A stretch of 34,038 bases of DNA from Chlorobiota bacterium (GTDB lineage: Bacteria > Bacteroidota > Bacteroidia > Bacteroidales > JAADGE01): NCBI GenBank assembly GCA_013153865.1, contig JAADDR010000044.1, positions 1 through 34,038 on the forward strand, written 5' to 3'. The notes beneath the pieces were generated by a model, which saw nothing but the letters and a program-made list of their open reading frames with translations, did no database searches and had not been told where the DNA came from. Made by a program: the position numbers and the translations under genes. The stretch's first letter is position 1; each line of letters opens with the position of its first letter. Positions 23,722-32,976 of this stretch are shown one piece after another.

Positions 23722-25341
23722 ATGCTTTCACGAAAAATACTCCTTGTAATTTTAATATTTGCAAACTTCAATATATTCTCGCAAAAAAAATCGCCGGAAA
23801 AACCGCGACTCATAGTTACCGTATTCATTGAAGGAATGCGCAGCGACTATTTATACAAATATTGGAACATGTTCTCCGACGACGGATTTAAAAAACTCGT
23901 CCGCAAAGGGAAATACTACGAAAATGCCGGATACGACTACCTCTACACAAAATCGTCTTCGGGATACGCAACAACAGTAACCGGAGCAAACCCCTCACAA
24001 CACGGCATCGTAGGAGACTATTGGTATAAAAGACTCACAAACACAAAAGAATACTGCGTTAAAGACAAAAACGTTTCAATTGTGGGAACAGACAACTTCA
24101 ACGAAGGATGCTCGCCGGCATCCCTCCTGTGTTCCACTTTTTCCGACGAACTGCGACTTTCGAACTTTAAACAATCTAAAGTAATAAGCATATCTATGAA
24201 AGACTACGCCGCCGTTTTGCCCGGCGGACATCTCGCTTCAGCATGTTACTGGGCGGATAAAGAAAATGCAAAATGGATTTCAAGCAACTATTATTTTAAA
24301 GACATCCCTAAATGGGTAAAACGATTTAACGAAAAAAAATTTCCCGATATATACCTTGCAAAAACATGGAATACATATTATCCTTCCGAAAAATATAAAA
24401 ACAGCATCGGCGACGACAACTCTTTCGAAATAGGTTTTATAGGCGGGCAACATACATTCCCTTACGAACTACGCAACTTAAAAGGCACGGCATACGACAT
24501 CCTTTCTTCCGTCCCTTTCGGGAATACTTACACAAAAGATTTTGCCGTTTCGGCAATAGTAAACGAAGACCTCGGAAAAGACGAATATTGCGATTATCTT
24601 AACATATCTTTTTCGGCAACGGAAAACATAACAGACAAATTCGGAATACGTTCAACCGAATTGGAAGACGCATACGTGCGCCTCGACAGAGATTTGGCTC
24701 ATCTCATAAGTTTTATAGACGATTTTGTCGGTCTCGAAAATACGGTTATAATCCTAACCTCCGACAGAGGAGCTTCCGACTCTCCGCGCTTTTTAAGAGA
24801 AATAAACATGCCCGGAGGATTCTTTAAAGACAAAAATGCCGAAACACTGCTAAACAGTTTTCTCCGCGCCGTTTACAACGAAACAAAACTTGTGGAATAT
24901 TTCGACGGAAGTTATCTTTATCTTAACCGTAACAAAATAGAAGACTTAAAACTGAATTTAACCGAAATTCAAAATAAAACGGCTGATTTTATAATAAATT
25001 TTAAAGGTGTGGCAAACGCTCTTTCGGCTTTCAATCTCGAAAGCCGAAACTATACCTCCGGCATGCAAATGAGAGCTCAAAACAGCTACCATAAAAAACG
25101 TTCGGGAGATATTTCGGTAATACTCGAACCCGGGTACGTTCCCGGAAGCGACAGATTCTACGGTTCGGGGTACAAACATTTTACTCAAGTCCCTCTCATA
25201 TTTTACGGATGGAAAATTAAAGCCGGAAAAGTGGAAACCGAAGTCTCAATGACCGACATAGCCCCTACCCTTGCTCGTTTCCTTAAAATAGAATGTCCGA
25301 ATGCTTCAACCGGAAAAATTTTACCCGGAATTTCAGACTGA
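23722..25341 (+). CDS. Alkaline phosphatase-superfamily protein, probably inactive (PafA-like)
   Basis: The 539-residue secreted protein (signal peptide about 1-20) follows PafA-type alkaline phosphatases end to end, including SGYATTVTGANPSQHGIVGD, YVRLDRDLAHLISFIDD and TQVPLIFYG. At positions where PafA-type enzymes bind two zinc ions and phosphate, it differs: E37 replaces the first Asp (FIEGMRSD), E301 and D305 replace the Asp and His of the usual TDYVGH, R349 replaces His in TSDRG (normally DHG), Y162 replaces the Arg of the KDR motif, and the late HG motif reads GSGY. A serine cluster at 78-80 stands where the nucleophile should be. Fold retained with ligands lost suggests a pseudoenzyme or a changed metal site. 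It converges with the alcohol dehydrogenase gene with a 4-bp gap. Confidence 0.85.
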   Translation: MLSRKILLVILIFANFNIFSQKKSPEKPRLIVTVFIEGMRSDYLYKYWNMFSDDGFKKLVRKGKYYENAGYDYLYTKSSSGYATTVTGANPSQHGIVGDYWYKRLTNTKEYCVKDKNVSIVGTDNFNEGCSPASLLCSTFSDELRLSNFKQSKVISISMKDYAAVLPGGHLASACYWADKENAKWISSNYYFKDIPKWVKRFNEKKFPDIYLAKTWNTYYPSEKYKNSIGDDNSFEIGFIGGQHTFPYELRNLKGTAYDILSSVPFGNTYTKDFAVSAIVNEDLGKDEYCDYLNISFSATENITDKFGIRSTELEDAYVRLDRDLAHLISFIDDFVGLENTVIILTSDRGASDSPRFLREINMPGGFFKDKNAETLLNSFLRAVYNETKLVEYFDGSYLYLNRNKIEDLKLNLTEIQNKTADFIINFKGVANALSAFNLESRNYTSGMQMRAQNSYHKKRSGDISVILEPGYVPGSDRFYGSGYKHFTQVPLIFYGWKIKAGKVETEVSMTDIAPTLARFLKIECPNASTGKILPGISD

Positions 25342-25345
25342 AAAA

Positions 25346-26494
25346 TTAAGAAAACATCAACTCGACAAGTGCCGTAATATCATCGGAAGATAATTTGTAA
25401 TTATTTCCCGATACCTTATTTTGCCGCATAACATGTATTATTTTCGATTTATCTTTTTCCGAAAAACCTTCGGTTTTTAAACTTACCGGAGATTTTATCG
25501 ACAAGAAAAAATCCTCCGTCAACGTTATAAAATGCTCAATATTTTCCGTATCAAATAATAAAGACGCCAATCTTTTTAACCTTTCCGGAATACGATTTTT
25601 TTGCAACCTAAACCATGCGGGATAAACAATCGACAATGAGGCACCGTGCGGCATATCGTAAAGCACCGACAAAACATGAGCGGCGGAATGCACGCCCCAA
25701 TCACCGCCTTCTTTGCCGTATGAAGTAATACCGCTTAACGCACATGCCGATTGCAACATAATATTAGCCCTGTATTCGTAATTTTCCGGTTCTTTTAATA
25801 CAAGCGGAGCATAATGTACTGCTTCTTTTATTATCGACACGGCAAACCTGTCGGCAAGAGAAGAATCTCCGCCTCCGAAAAAATTCTCGAAAGCATGAGC
25901 AATAATATCAACAATACCGTATGCCGTATAATCTGCGGGAACACTGTAAGTAAATTCAGGATTTAAAAAAGAATGTTTAGGATAAGATAAAGGAGGATAG
26001 CCGAAACCGAGTTTTTCTTTAGTTTCAGAATTTTGAATAACAGAAAAAGCATTCATCTCGCTGCCGGTAGCAGCCAAAGTTAAAACCGTAATTAAAGGAA
26101 TTGCTTTCGAAGGTTTTTTTTTGTATTTTACCACATCCCAAACGGGTAACCTTTCGGGGATACACAACGAAACAGCTTTGGCTGTGTCCGTAACGCTTCC
26201 TCCTCCCAATGCCAATATTACTTCTATATCGTTATTTATACCTTCGGTATAAGCCGCTTCTACGTCTTCTGTCGAAGGATTCGGATTTATGCCGGAATAT
26301 TCAAACACGAAAAAACCGTTTTCGTCCAATAAATCTCTTATCTTTTGATAATAACCGTATTTTACCGCCGAACCTTTTCCGTATAAAAACAATACTCTTT
26401 TACCGTATCGGGAAATAACTCCCGGCAGGTCTTTCAAAATATCTTTTCCGAAATGTAAAACTACCGGATTATTAATCGTAAATTGATTTTTCAT
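25346..26494 (-). CDS. Iron-type (group III) alcohol dehydrogenase, BdhA/YqhD-like
   Basis: The 382-residue protein has the NAD(P)-binding segment LALGGGSVTDTAKAVSLC and the metal site spread over GIVDIIAHAFENFF (Asp and first His), GGDWGVHSAAH and MPHGASLSIVYPAW. These match butanol dehydrogenases and YqhD-type aldehyde reductases. GGGSVTDTAK resembles the NADP-preferring YqhD group, but cofactor choice is not certain. It would reduce aldehydes to alcohols during fermentation. Its ATG overlaps the stop of the TrmH-family gene (TAATG), so the two are translated from one message. Confidence 0.93.
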   Translation of the reverse strand: MKNQFTINNPVVLHFGKDILKDLPGVISRYGKRVLFLYGKGSAVKYGYYQKIRDLLDENGFFVFEYSGINPNPSTEDVEAAYTEGINNDIEVILALGGGSVTDTAKAVSLCIPERLPVWDVVKYKKKPSKAIPLITVLTLAATGSEMNAFSVIQNSETKEKLGFGYPPLSYPKHSFLNPEFTYSVPADYTAYGIVDIIAHAFENFFGGGDSSLADRFAVSIIKEAVHYAPLVLKEPENYEYRANIMLQSACALSGITSYGKEGGDWGVHSAAHVLSVLYDMPHGASLSIVYPAWFRLQKNRIPERLKRLASLLFDTENIEHFITLTEDFFLSIKSPVSLKTEGFSEKDKSKIIHVMRQNKVSGNNYKLSSDDITALVELMFS

Positions 26495-27027
26495 TATTTC
26501 TTTATTTTATTGTAAAAATCAAATAATGCAACCGCCGTTGCCGTAGCTGCATTTATGGAAGTATTAACACCGTTTGCCGGCAAATGAACGGATATGTCCG
26601 AGATTTTTATCAACTCCTCCGACACACCGAACTTCTCCGAACCCGCAATCAGACACAAAGGCGTAACGGGCTTAAATTCTGTATAATCAATGCTCATGTT
26701 TGTTTTATCCAAAACAACAAAATATTTATCTTTCTTTAAAGCCGATACTTCATCAAAACTGTTTAATATCTGATAAGGAACATATTTTAAAGTAGATCTT
26801 GACTTCTTATTCAGAAGTTTAAAATTAAAATCTTTACCGATGTTATACAGATATACTTTTTCAAGTCGTAAAGCATCCGCCAATCTGAAAATCATACCTA
26901 AATTCCCGGGGTTTTTAATACCGTCGGTAAGCACGCTTACGGGTATTCGTTGCGATTTTATTCCGGCTGTACGTTGCGAAGTATCCGAAACAATGTCTTC
27001 ATAATTTAATTGTCGTTCTTCAAGCAT
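26494..27027 (-). CDS. TrmH/SpoU-family RNA 2'-O-methyltransferase
   Basis: The 177 residues are a minimal SPOUT methyltransferase with the three family motifs: DGIKNPGNLGMIFRLADAL, LCLIAGSEKFGVSEELI and VHLPANGVNTSINAATATAVALFDF. No N-terminal RNA-binding domain precedes the catalytic domain, as in TrmL and TrmH-like tRNA enzymes. The substrate (tRNA or rRNA) cannot be told from sequence. It is coupled to the downstream alcohol dehydrogenase gene by a one-base overlap. Confidence 0.92.
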   Translation of the reverse strand: MLEERQLNYEDIVSDTSQRTAGIKSQRIPVSVLTDGIKNPGNLGMIFRLADALRLEKVYLYNIGKDFNFKLLNKKSRSTLKYVPYQILNSFDEVSALKKDKYFVVLDKTNMSIDYTEFKPVTPLCLIAGSEKFGVSEELIKISDISVHLPANGVNTSINAATATAVALFDFYNKIKK

Positions 27028-27045
27028 TGTGTTTTTTTGATAAAC

Positions 27046-27076
27046 ATAAAAAAAGCAGCCGTAAAAAGACTGCTTA
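27046..27076 (-). terminator. Terminator after the FGE-like gene
   Basis: On the minus strand AGCAGTC (27074-27068) pairs with GGCTGCT (27060-27054) with one wobble around a 7-base loop, then a T run. Confidence 0.7.
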
Positions 27077-27100
27077 TTAAAATTTTAAATATATATTTTA

Positions 27101-27901
27101 TTATTGGTTTTTAACAAGTCTGATACCTGCAAGTCCTTCGTTACTGCTTTTATCTAGATTAAATCTTCGGCTGTTGCGCAATACGTCCGGACGGCACATG
27201 TAATTACCTCCGCGGCAAACTTTACTTATTCCGGATACCGGTCCGGTAGGATTTTCGGAAGGAGAAACTTTGTAATAATTAGGTTCATACCAGTCATAAC
27301 ACCATTCCATTGCATTACCGGTCATATCGTAAAGACCGAGTTCGTTAGGTTTTTTTTGCCCTACTTCATGAGAGGTATTCCCCGAGTTATTAATATACCA
27401 TGCTACTTCGTCCAAATCGTTAGAACCGCTGAAAGCATATGCTTTTGATTTAATCCCGCCTTTTGCCGCATATTCCCACTCGGCTTCCGTCGGTAAACGA
27501 TAACCGTTTGCTTCGGGAATTAATACTGCCGTAAATCTGCTGCTGTCTCTTTTTAAATCATAACATTTTTCCAAACGACTTGCTCTGCTCAGCCAATTGC
27601 AATACATAACGGCTTCTTCCCAAGTAATATTATTAATAGGTGCCATAGGTTCGCCGTCGGGTAATTTTTGACCCGTTACGCGGCAAAATTTAGCATAATC
27701 GGCAACGGTAACTTCATATTTCGACATAAAAAACGAATTCAATGTTACTTTATGCTCGGGTCTTTCATCCGCATTGGCGCTGTAATCGTTACCCATATAA
27801 AATTCTCCGCCTTCTACCAATATCATTTCGGGTCCCAAATCTTGTGCTTTTCCTAAATTAAAAACCAACAAAAAAGCAATTAATGATGTTAAAATTCTCA
27901 T
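27101..27901 (-). CDS. Formylglycine-generating-enzyme-like (SUMF1/FGE domain) secreted protein
   Basis: After a signal peptide (residues 1-19, ending GKAQ) comes a complete FGE-sulfatase fold: EMILVEGGEFYMGN, FFMSKYEVTVADYAKF, ITWEEAVMYCNWLS, RLPTEAEWEYAAKGG, LGLYDMTGNAMEWCYDWY and CRGGNYMC, ending GIRLVKN. True formylglycine-generating enzymes have two copper-binding cysteines five residues apart after the GG(S/N)xxC turn. Here the first is present in GGNYMC but the second position is leucine (CRPDVL), so sulfatase activation is unlikely. Related domains serve as structural parts (GldJ/GldK) in the type IX secretion and gliding apparatus, which would suit a secreted member. Flanked by a terminator downstream and about 85 bp upstream to the uxs gene. 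Confidence 0.9.
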   Translation of the reverse strand: MRILTSLIAFLLVFNLGKAQDLGPEMILVEGGEFYMGNDYSANADERPEHKVTLNSFFMSKYEVTVADYAKFCRVTGQKLPDGEPMAPINNITWEEAVMYCNWLSRASRLEKCYDLKRDSSRFTAVLIPEANGYRLPTEAEWEYAAKGGIKSKAYAFSGSNDLDEVAWYINNSGNTSHEVGQKKPNELGLYDMTGNAMEWCYDWYEPNYYKVSPSENPTGPVSGISKVCRGGNYMCRPDVLRNSRRFNLDKSSNEGLAGIRLVKNQ

Positions 27902-27946
27902 AGTATAAAATATTAGAGTTTAAAAATTTTTTATTTTTATAAGATA

Positions 27947-27954
27947 CAAATTTA
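27947..27954 (-). promoter_or_regulatory. Putative -7 element of the FGE-like gene
   Basis: TAAATTTG on the minus strand (27954-27947) matches TAnnTTTG and lies 46 bp before the ATG at 27901. No clear -33 TTTG was seen at the right distance. Confidence 0.35.
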
Positions 27955-27986
27955 ATTTATTAATTTTAAAAAATAAAATAATTTAT

Positions 27987-28934
27987 TTAAAAATATTCTT
28001 TCAACAGCTTGTCGAAATATTCTATGGTCTTAATAAGACCTTCTCTCGGTGATACGGAAGGTTGCCATTTCAAAACCTCTTTTGCCAACGAAATATCCGG
28101 TTTTCGTTGCAACGGATCATCTTCGGGTAAAGGCAAAAATACAAGTTTTGATTTTGAGCCCGTAAGTTCCGTAATTAATCCGGCTAATTCTATAATGGTA
28201 AACTCTTCCGGATTACCTATATTTACAGGTCCGTAAAAATCATCCGGCGTATAATTCATTAAACGGTCAAAACCGTATATTAAATCGTCTATATACTGAA
28301 AACTTCTTGTTTGACTTCCGTCTCCGTATATGGTAATATCTTTATTTCGCAATGCTTGAACTATAAAATTGGAAACCACTCTGCCGTCATCCGGATGCAT
28401 ATTCGGTCCGTAAGTATTAAATATGCGTGCAATTTTAATTTTTACTTTATTTTGTCTTTGATAATTTACGAATAGTGTTTCCGCAACTCGTTTTCCTTCG
28501 TCATAGCACGAACGCGCCCCGAGAGGATTTACGTTCCCCCGATATGATTCGGGTTGAGGATGTATTTCCGGATCTCCGTAAACCTCGCTTGTAGATGCCT
28601 GCAAGATTTTTGCATTCACGCGCTTTGCCAAACCCAGCATGTTTATCGCTCCCATCACGGAAGTTTTTACGGTTTTTATGGCATTATACTGATAATGAAC
28701 GGGAGATGCCGGACAAGCCAAATTATAAACTTCGTCAACTTCCGCAAAATAAGGCATGGTAACATCATGCCTTACAAGTTCAAAATAAGGATTATCAAGT
28801 AATTCGATAATATTTCTTTTATTTCCGGTAAAAAAATTATCGAGGGCTATAACTTCGTTACCTTCGTCCAAAAGTTTTTTACATAAATGAGAACCTATAA
28901 ATCCGGCTCCTCCCGTTACTAATATTCTTTTCAT
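27987..28934 (-). CDS. uxs: UDP-glucuronate decarboxylase (UDP-xylose synthase)
   Basis: The 315-residue protein is an extended short-chain dehydrogenase: NAD-binding [11 protein letters not shown] at the start, catalytic YDEGKR (Tyr and Lys) near residue 145, and the decarboxylase-specific blocks [36 protein letters not shown] and [18 protein letters not shown]. These distinguish it from simple 4-epimerases. It turns UDP-glucuronate into UDP-xylose. The gene lies 11 bp downstream of the UDP-glucose dehydrogenase gene that makes its substrate, so the pair forms a two-step pathway. Confidence 0.95.
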   Translation of the reverse strand: MKRILVTGGAGFIGSHLCKKLLDEGNEVIALDNFFTGNKRNIIELLDNPYFELVRHDVTMPYFAEVDEVYNLACPASPVHYQYNAIKTVKTSVMGAINMLGLAKRVNAKILQASTSEVYGDPEIHPQPESYRGNVNPLGARSCYDEGKRVAETLFVNYQRQNKVKIKIARIFNTYGPNMHPDDGRVVSNFIVQALRNKDITIYGDGSQTRSFQYIDDLIYGFDRLMNYTPDDFYGPVNIGNPEEFTIIELAGLITELTGSKSKLVFLPLPEDDPLQRKPDISLAKEVLKWQPSVSPREGLIKTIEYFDKLLKEYF

Positions 28935-28945
28935 TCCGTATAATT

Positions 28946-30259
28946 TTATCTTCCTATCCCGAAATAATCAAAACCGTTTTCTTTCATTTCCGCCGGGTCA
29001 TAAATATTACGTCCGTCAAATACAACTTTCACACGCATTAATTCTTCCATTTTTTTATAATCAGGCACTCTGAACTCATTCCATTCGGTTACCAAAAGCA
29101 AAGCATCGGCATCTTTCAAAGTTTCATACTTATTTTTTGCATATTCGATACTGTCGCCCAATATCCTTTTTGCTTCTTCGATTGCAACCGGATCGTATGC
29201 AACTACTTTCGCACCCGCATTAAGTAATTTTCTTATCAATACCAAAGACGGTGCCTCTCTCATATCATCGGTATTAGGCTTAAACGATAATCCCCAAATT
29301 GCAACCTTTTTATCTTTAAGAGCTCCTTTAAAATATGCATATAGTTTATTATATAAAACCGATTTTTGCCTTTCGTTAACATTCTCTACGGCTTTTAATA
29401 TTTCCAAAGAATAATTATTTTCTTCGGCTGTTTTTATTAATGCCTTAACATCTTTCGGAAAACAAGAACCTCCGTATCCGGTTCCGGCATAAATAAATTT
29501 ATTGCCTATTCGGCTGTCCGAACCTATACCTTTTCTTACGTTAGTTACGTCGGCACCCACTATTTCGCATAAATTGGCAATATCGTTCATAAAACTTATT
29601 TTAGCGGCAAGCATGGCATTTGCGGCATACTTAGTCATCTCTGCCGAAGGAATATCCATAAAAATAACAGGATGTCCGTTCAATACAAACGGTTTGTATA
29701 AACGTTTTATTATTTTTTCGGCTTTTTCGGATTCTACGCCTACCACAATTCTGTCGGGTTTCATAAAATCCTGAACGGCACTTCCCTCTTTTAAAAATTC
29801 AGGATTTGATGCAACATCGAAATCGATATCCAAATTTCGTTTCTTTAATTCGTCGGCAATAACTTTCTTAACTTTTTTTGCCGTTCCTATCGGCACGGTG
29901 CTTTTTGTTACAAACACCAAATAATCCGTCATGTTTTGCCCTACTTCTTTTGCAACCTGCAATACATAAGACAAATCAGCACTGCCGTCTTCGTCCGGAG
30001 GTGTTCCCACTGCGGAAAAAACAACTTCCGTTCCGTCCAAATCGGAAGCTAAATCCGTAGAAAATTTAAGCCTTCCGGATTTTACGTTTTTCTTAATCAT
30101 CTTTTCCAAACCGGGTTCGTAAATAGGAACTATACCCTCATTCAACTTTTTTATTTTATCGGCATCAATATCAATACAGGTTACATTAATTCCGGCTTCC
30201 GCAAAACATGTTCCGGATACCAAACCGACATAACCCGTTCCTACCATTGTTATTTTCAT
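28946..30259 (-). CDS. ugd: UDP-glucose 6-dehydrogenase
   Basis: From the ATG at 30259 the 437-residue protein begins [20 protein letters not shown], the NAD-binding signature. The active-site cysteine is in [12 protein letters not shown], and [17 protein letters not shown] and [17 protein letters not shown] are further family blocks. It oxidises UDP-glucose twice to UDP-glucuronate. The frame runs upstream to 30304, but the added 15 residues are not homologous and a consensus -7 element (30287-30294) lies inside them, so the shorter start is right. Forms an operon with uxs. Confidence 0.96.
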   Translation of the reverse strand: MKITMVGTGYVGLVSGTCFAEAGINVTCIDIDADKIKKLNEGIVPIYEPGLEKMIKKNVKSGRLKFSTDLASDLDGTEVVFSAVGTPPDEDGSADLSYVLQVAKEVGQNMTDYLVFVTKSTVPIGTAKKVKKVIADELKKRNLDIDFDVASNPEFLKEGSAVQDFMKPDRIVVGVESEKAEKIIKRLYKPFVLNGHPVIFMDIPSAEMTKYAANAMLAAKISFMNDIANLCEIVGADVTNVRKGIGSDSRIGNKFIYAGTGYGGSCFPKDVKALIKTAEENNYSLEILKAVENVNERQKSVLYNKLYAYFKGALKDKKVAIWGLSFKPNTDDMREAPSLVLIRKLLNAGAKVVAYDPVAIEEAKRILGDSIEYAKNKYETLKDADALLLVTEWNEFRVPDYKKMEELMRVKVVFDGRNIYDPAEMKENGFDYFGIGR

Positions 30260-30286
30260 AATTTTTTTATTAAATTTAGATATCTG

Positions 30287-30294
30287 CAAAAATA
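30287..30294 (-). promoter_or_regulatory. ugd-uxs promoter -7 element
   Basis: TATTTTTG on the minus strand (30294-30287), a perfect TAnnTTTG match 28 bp from the ugd ATG. A second match, TATCTTTG, lies at 30309-30302. Confidence 0.45.
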
Positions 30295-30382
30295 TGAAGC
30301 GCAAAGATAAATCTTATTTTACAGTTTTAAGATTTTTTCTTGACGGAAATGTAAAAAAACAAATTAAAATATATCTAAAGTC

Positions 30383-30412
30383 TTTGAATTATAAAATTAA
30401 AAGTTATTTTTG
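30383..30412 (+). promoter_or_regulatory. rpsA promoter
   Basis: TTTG at 30383-30386, 18 bp, then TATTTTTG at 30405-30412, both elements perfect. The leader to the rpsA ATG at 30477 would be about 60 bases, AT-rich and without a Shine-Dalgarno sequence. Confidence 0.65.
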
Positions 30413-30476
30413 CGGCTCAAAATTCATATTAAGCAATATAATGTCTAATTTAATAATTTTTTAAAACAAAATTAAA

Positions 30477-32543
30477 ATGAGTGAAAAAACAAAAGAAAAC
30501 GAAAAAACAGTAAATGAAGTTTCCGAAGAAGTAAAAACGGAAGAAACGCAAAACAAAACAGAAGAAATAAAAAACGAAGAAACCAAAGAAGCTGAAAACG
30601 AAAAAGTCAGCGAAATCAAGACCGAAGACGAAGTAAAAGAAGAATTACCTGCGGAAAAAGAAAAAAGCTTTATCGAACCCGAAAACGTATCAACATTAGA
30701 TTTTGACTGGGATTCGGCTTCATCTGAAACAGACGAATATTCCGAAGACCAAAGAACGGAATTAAAAGATATGTATTCCAAAACTTTATCTGTCATCTCT
30801 GAAAAAGAAGTACTCGACGGAACAGTTATAGCAATGACGGATAAAGACGTTGTTGTAAACATAGGATACAAATCGGACGGAGTAATCAGCAAAAACGAAT
30901 TCAGATATAATCCCGACCTGAAAATCGGAGACACCGTTGAGGTTTACATCGAATCAATGGAAGACAAAACCGGTCAGTTGGTTCTTTCTCACAAAAAAGC
31001 CAGAACTCTGCGTTCTTGGGAAAGAGTTAACGCCGCTCTCGAAAACGACGAAATCATTAACGGATATATTAAATGCAGAACCAAAGGCGGTATGATAGTT
31101 GACGTATTCGGTATTGAAGCATTCCTGCCCGGTTCGCAAATCGACGTTAAACCAATCAGAGATTACGACGCATACGTCGGTAAAACAATGGAGTTTAAAG
31201 TCGTTAAAATAAACAAAGAATTTAAAAACGTAGTAGTTTCTCACAAAGCGCTTATCGAAGCCGAACTCGAAGAACAAAAAGCCAAAATTATCGAACAACT
31301 CGAAAAAGGACAAGTTCTCGAAGGAACAGTCAAAAACATTACTTCATACGGAGTATTTATCGACCTCGGAGGCGTTGACGGATTAATCCACATTACAGAC
31401 CTCTCTTGGGGAAGAGTTAACCACCCCGAAGAAGTTGTGGAATTAGACCAAAAATTAAACGTAGTTATTCTCGACTTCGACGAAAGCAAAAAACGTATTG
31501 CTCTCGGATTAAAACAACTTCAAGATCATCCTTGGGATTCTTTGGACCCCGATTTAAAACCGGGCGACAAAGTAAAAGGAAAAGTAGTTGTTATAGCAGA
31601 TTACGGTGCATTTATTGAAATTAAACCCGGAGTGGAAGGACTTATTCACGTATCCGAAATGTCTTGGTCGCAACATTTAAGAACCGCACAAGACTTCTTT
31701 AAAATCGGAGACATTGTAGAAGCCCAAATTCTTACTCTCGAAAGAGAAGAAAGAAAAATGTCTCTCGGCATAAAACAACTTAAACCCGACCCGTGGGAAA
31801 ATATCGAAGAAAAATACCCGGTAGGTTCAAAACACACCGCTAAAGTTAAAAACTTTACAAATTTCGGGATTTTTGTGGAATTGGAAGAAGGAGTGGACGG
31901 TTTAATTCATATTTCCGACTTATCTTGGACTAAAAAAATAAAACACCCTGCCGAATTTACCGAAATTGATGCCGATATAGACGTTGTAGTTCTGGAAATT
32001 GACAAAGAAAACAGAAGATTAAGTCTCGGACACAAACAATTGGAAGAAAATCCATGGGATGTTTTCGAAACATTATTTGAAATAGACAGCGAACACGAAG
32101 GCACAATAATTAAAATAGGAAACAGAGAAGCTCTTATTGCCTTACCCTACGGAGTAGAAGCCGTATGCCCGGTAAATCACTTAAAAAAAGAAGACGGAAG
32201 CATGCCGGCTGAAGACGAAAAAATTAAGGTTAAAGTAATAGACTTCCACAAAGACGCTAAAAAAATCGTTGTTTCACACTTAAGAACATATAAAGAAAGA
32301 AGCAAAACCGCCAAGACAAAAACTAACTATCAAAGCGATATGGAAAAAACAACTCTCGGCGACATAAGCAGTCTTTCCGAATTAAAAGATAAACTCAGCA
32401 ACGATTCTAAAAAAGAAAAAAAGAAAGCAACAGCTAAAAAAACAGAAGAAGTAAAAGAAGATAAAAAAAGCAAAGCAAAAAAAGAAACAACTTCCGAAAA
32501 CAAAAAAGAAGAAGAGGAAGACAAAAAAGAAGATGACAAATAA
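30477..32543 (+). CDS. rpsA: 30S ribosomal protein S1
   Basis: Six S1 (OB-fold) domains are visible between residues about 100 and 610. The third to fifth are the most typical, with SYGVFIDLGGVDGLIHITDL, DYGAFIEIKPGVEGLIHVSE and NFGIFVELEEGVDGLIHISD, each ended by a LGLKQL or LGHKQL motif. An acidic, low-complexity extension (about 80 residues) precedes the domains and a lysine/glutamate-rich tail (about 70 residues) follows; both are typical of Bacteroidota S1. S1 binds mRNA and helps start translation, important where Shine-Dalgarno sites are rare. Its own consensus promoter and strong terminator make it a single-gene unit. Confidence 0.96.
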   Translation: MSEKTKENEKTVNEVSEEVKTEETQNKTEEIKNEETKEAENEKVSEIKTEDEVKEELPAEKEKSFIEPENVSTLDFDWDSASSETDEYSEDQRTELKDMYSKTLSVISEKEVLDGTVIAMTDKDVVVNIGYKSDGVISKNEFRYNPDLKIGDTVEVYIESMEDKTGQLVLSHKKARTLRSWERVNAALENDEIINGYIKCRTKGGMIVDVFGIEAFLPGSQIDVKPIRDYDAYVGKTMEFKVVKINKEFKNVVVSHKALIEAELEEQKAKIIEQLEKGQVLEGTVKNITSYGVFIDLGGVDGLIHITDLSWGRVNHPEEVVELDQKLNVVILDFDESKKRIALGLKQLQDHPWDSLDPDLKPGDKVKGKVVVIADYGAFIEIKPGVEGLIHVSEMSWSQHLRTAQDFFKIGDIVEAQILTLEREERKMSLGIKQLKPDPWENIEEKYPVGSKHTAKVKNFTNFGIFVELEEGVDGLIHISDLSWTKKIKHPAEFTEIDADIDVVVLEIDKENRRLSLGHKQLEENPWDVFETLFEIDSEHEGTIIKIGNREALIALPYGVEAVCPVNHLKKEDGSMPAEDEKIKVKVIDFHKDAKKIVVSHLRTYKERSKTAKTKTNYQSDMEKTTLGDISSLSELKDKLSNDSKKEKKKATAKKTEEVKEDKKSKAKKETTSENKKEEEEDKKEDDK

Positions 32544-32551
32544 ACTCTATT

Positions 32552-32587
32552 AACGAATGAAAGATTTTTATCTTTCATTCGTTTTTT
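32552..32587 (+). terminator. rpsA terminator
   Basis: A perfect 14-bp stem, AACGAATGAAAGAT (32552-32565) with ATCTTTCATTCGTT (32570-32583), closes a TTTT loop and runs into T residues to 32587. The strongest terminator in the window. Confidence 0.9.
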
Positions 32588-32622
32588 GTATTTTTACCCT
32601 CATATTTTATTAAGCTGTAATC

Positions 32623-32976
32623 ATGGAAAAAAAATATGACGTAATAAAAAAGGATAATCACACCGTAATACAAGTATTGGCTAAAAAGCTCGATACAAGT
32701 ATTGCCCCTTCCTTTAAATCGGAATTAGTTATGATTGCCGGAAACGGCGAAAAAAATATCATCATTGATTTAAGCAATACGGAATATTGCGATTCTTCCG
32801 GTTTAAGCTCCATATTGGTGGCAAACAGACTATGTAAAAACGCAAAAGGAAAATTTATTTTGTCCGGACTGCAAAATGCGGTAGAACGTTTAATAACTAT
32901 ATCACAATTAGATTCCGTTTTGGAAATAGAAGATACTCTCGAAAAAGCGGAACAAAAAATAAACGGTGAAAATTAA
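32623..32976 (+). CDS. STAS-domain anti-sigma-factor antagonist-like protein
   Basis: The 117-residue protein is a single STAS domain. Its key segment IIIDLSNTEYCDSSGLSSIL contains the serine (DSSG) that is phosphorylated in SpoIIAA and RsbV. GKFILSGLQNAVERLI completes the fold. In other bacteria such proteins switch partners with anti-sigma kinases; no kinase or sigma gene is near, and Bacteroidota often carry a lone copy. Its TAA overlaps the ATG of rnz (TAATG), so the two are coupled. Confidence 0.9.
   Translation: MEKKYDVIKKDNHTVIQVLAKKLDTSIAPSFKSELVMIAGNGEKNIIIDLSNTEYCDSSGLSSILVANRLCKNAKGKFILSGLQNAVERLITISQLDSVLEIEDTLEKAEQKINGEN

Noticed and set aside
22991-23764. Long minus-strand ORFs rich in F and S over the coiled-coil gene
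   Set aside because: They mirror the lysine/glutamate-rich plus-strand frame and have no start context or homology.
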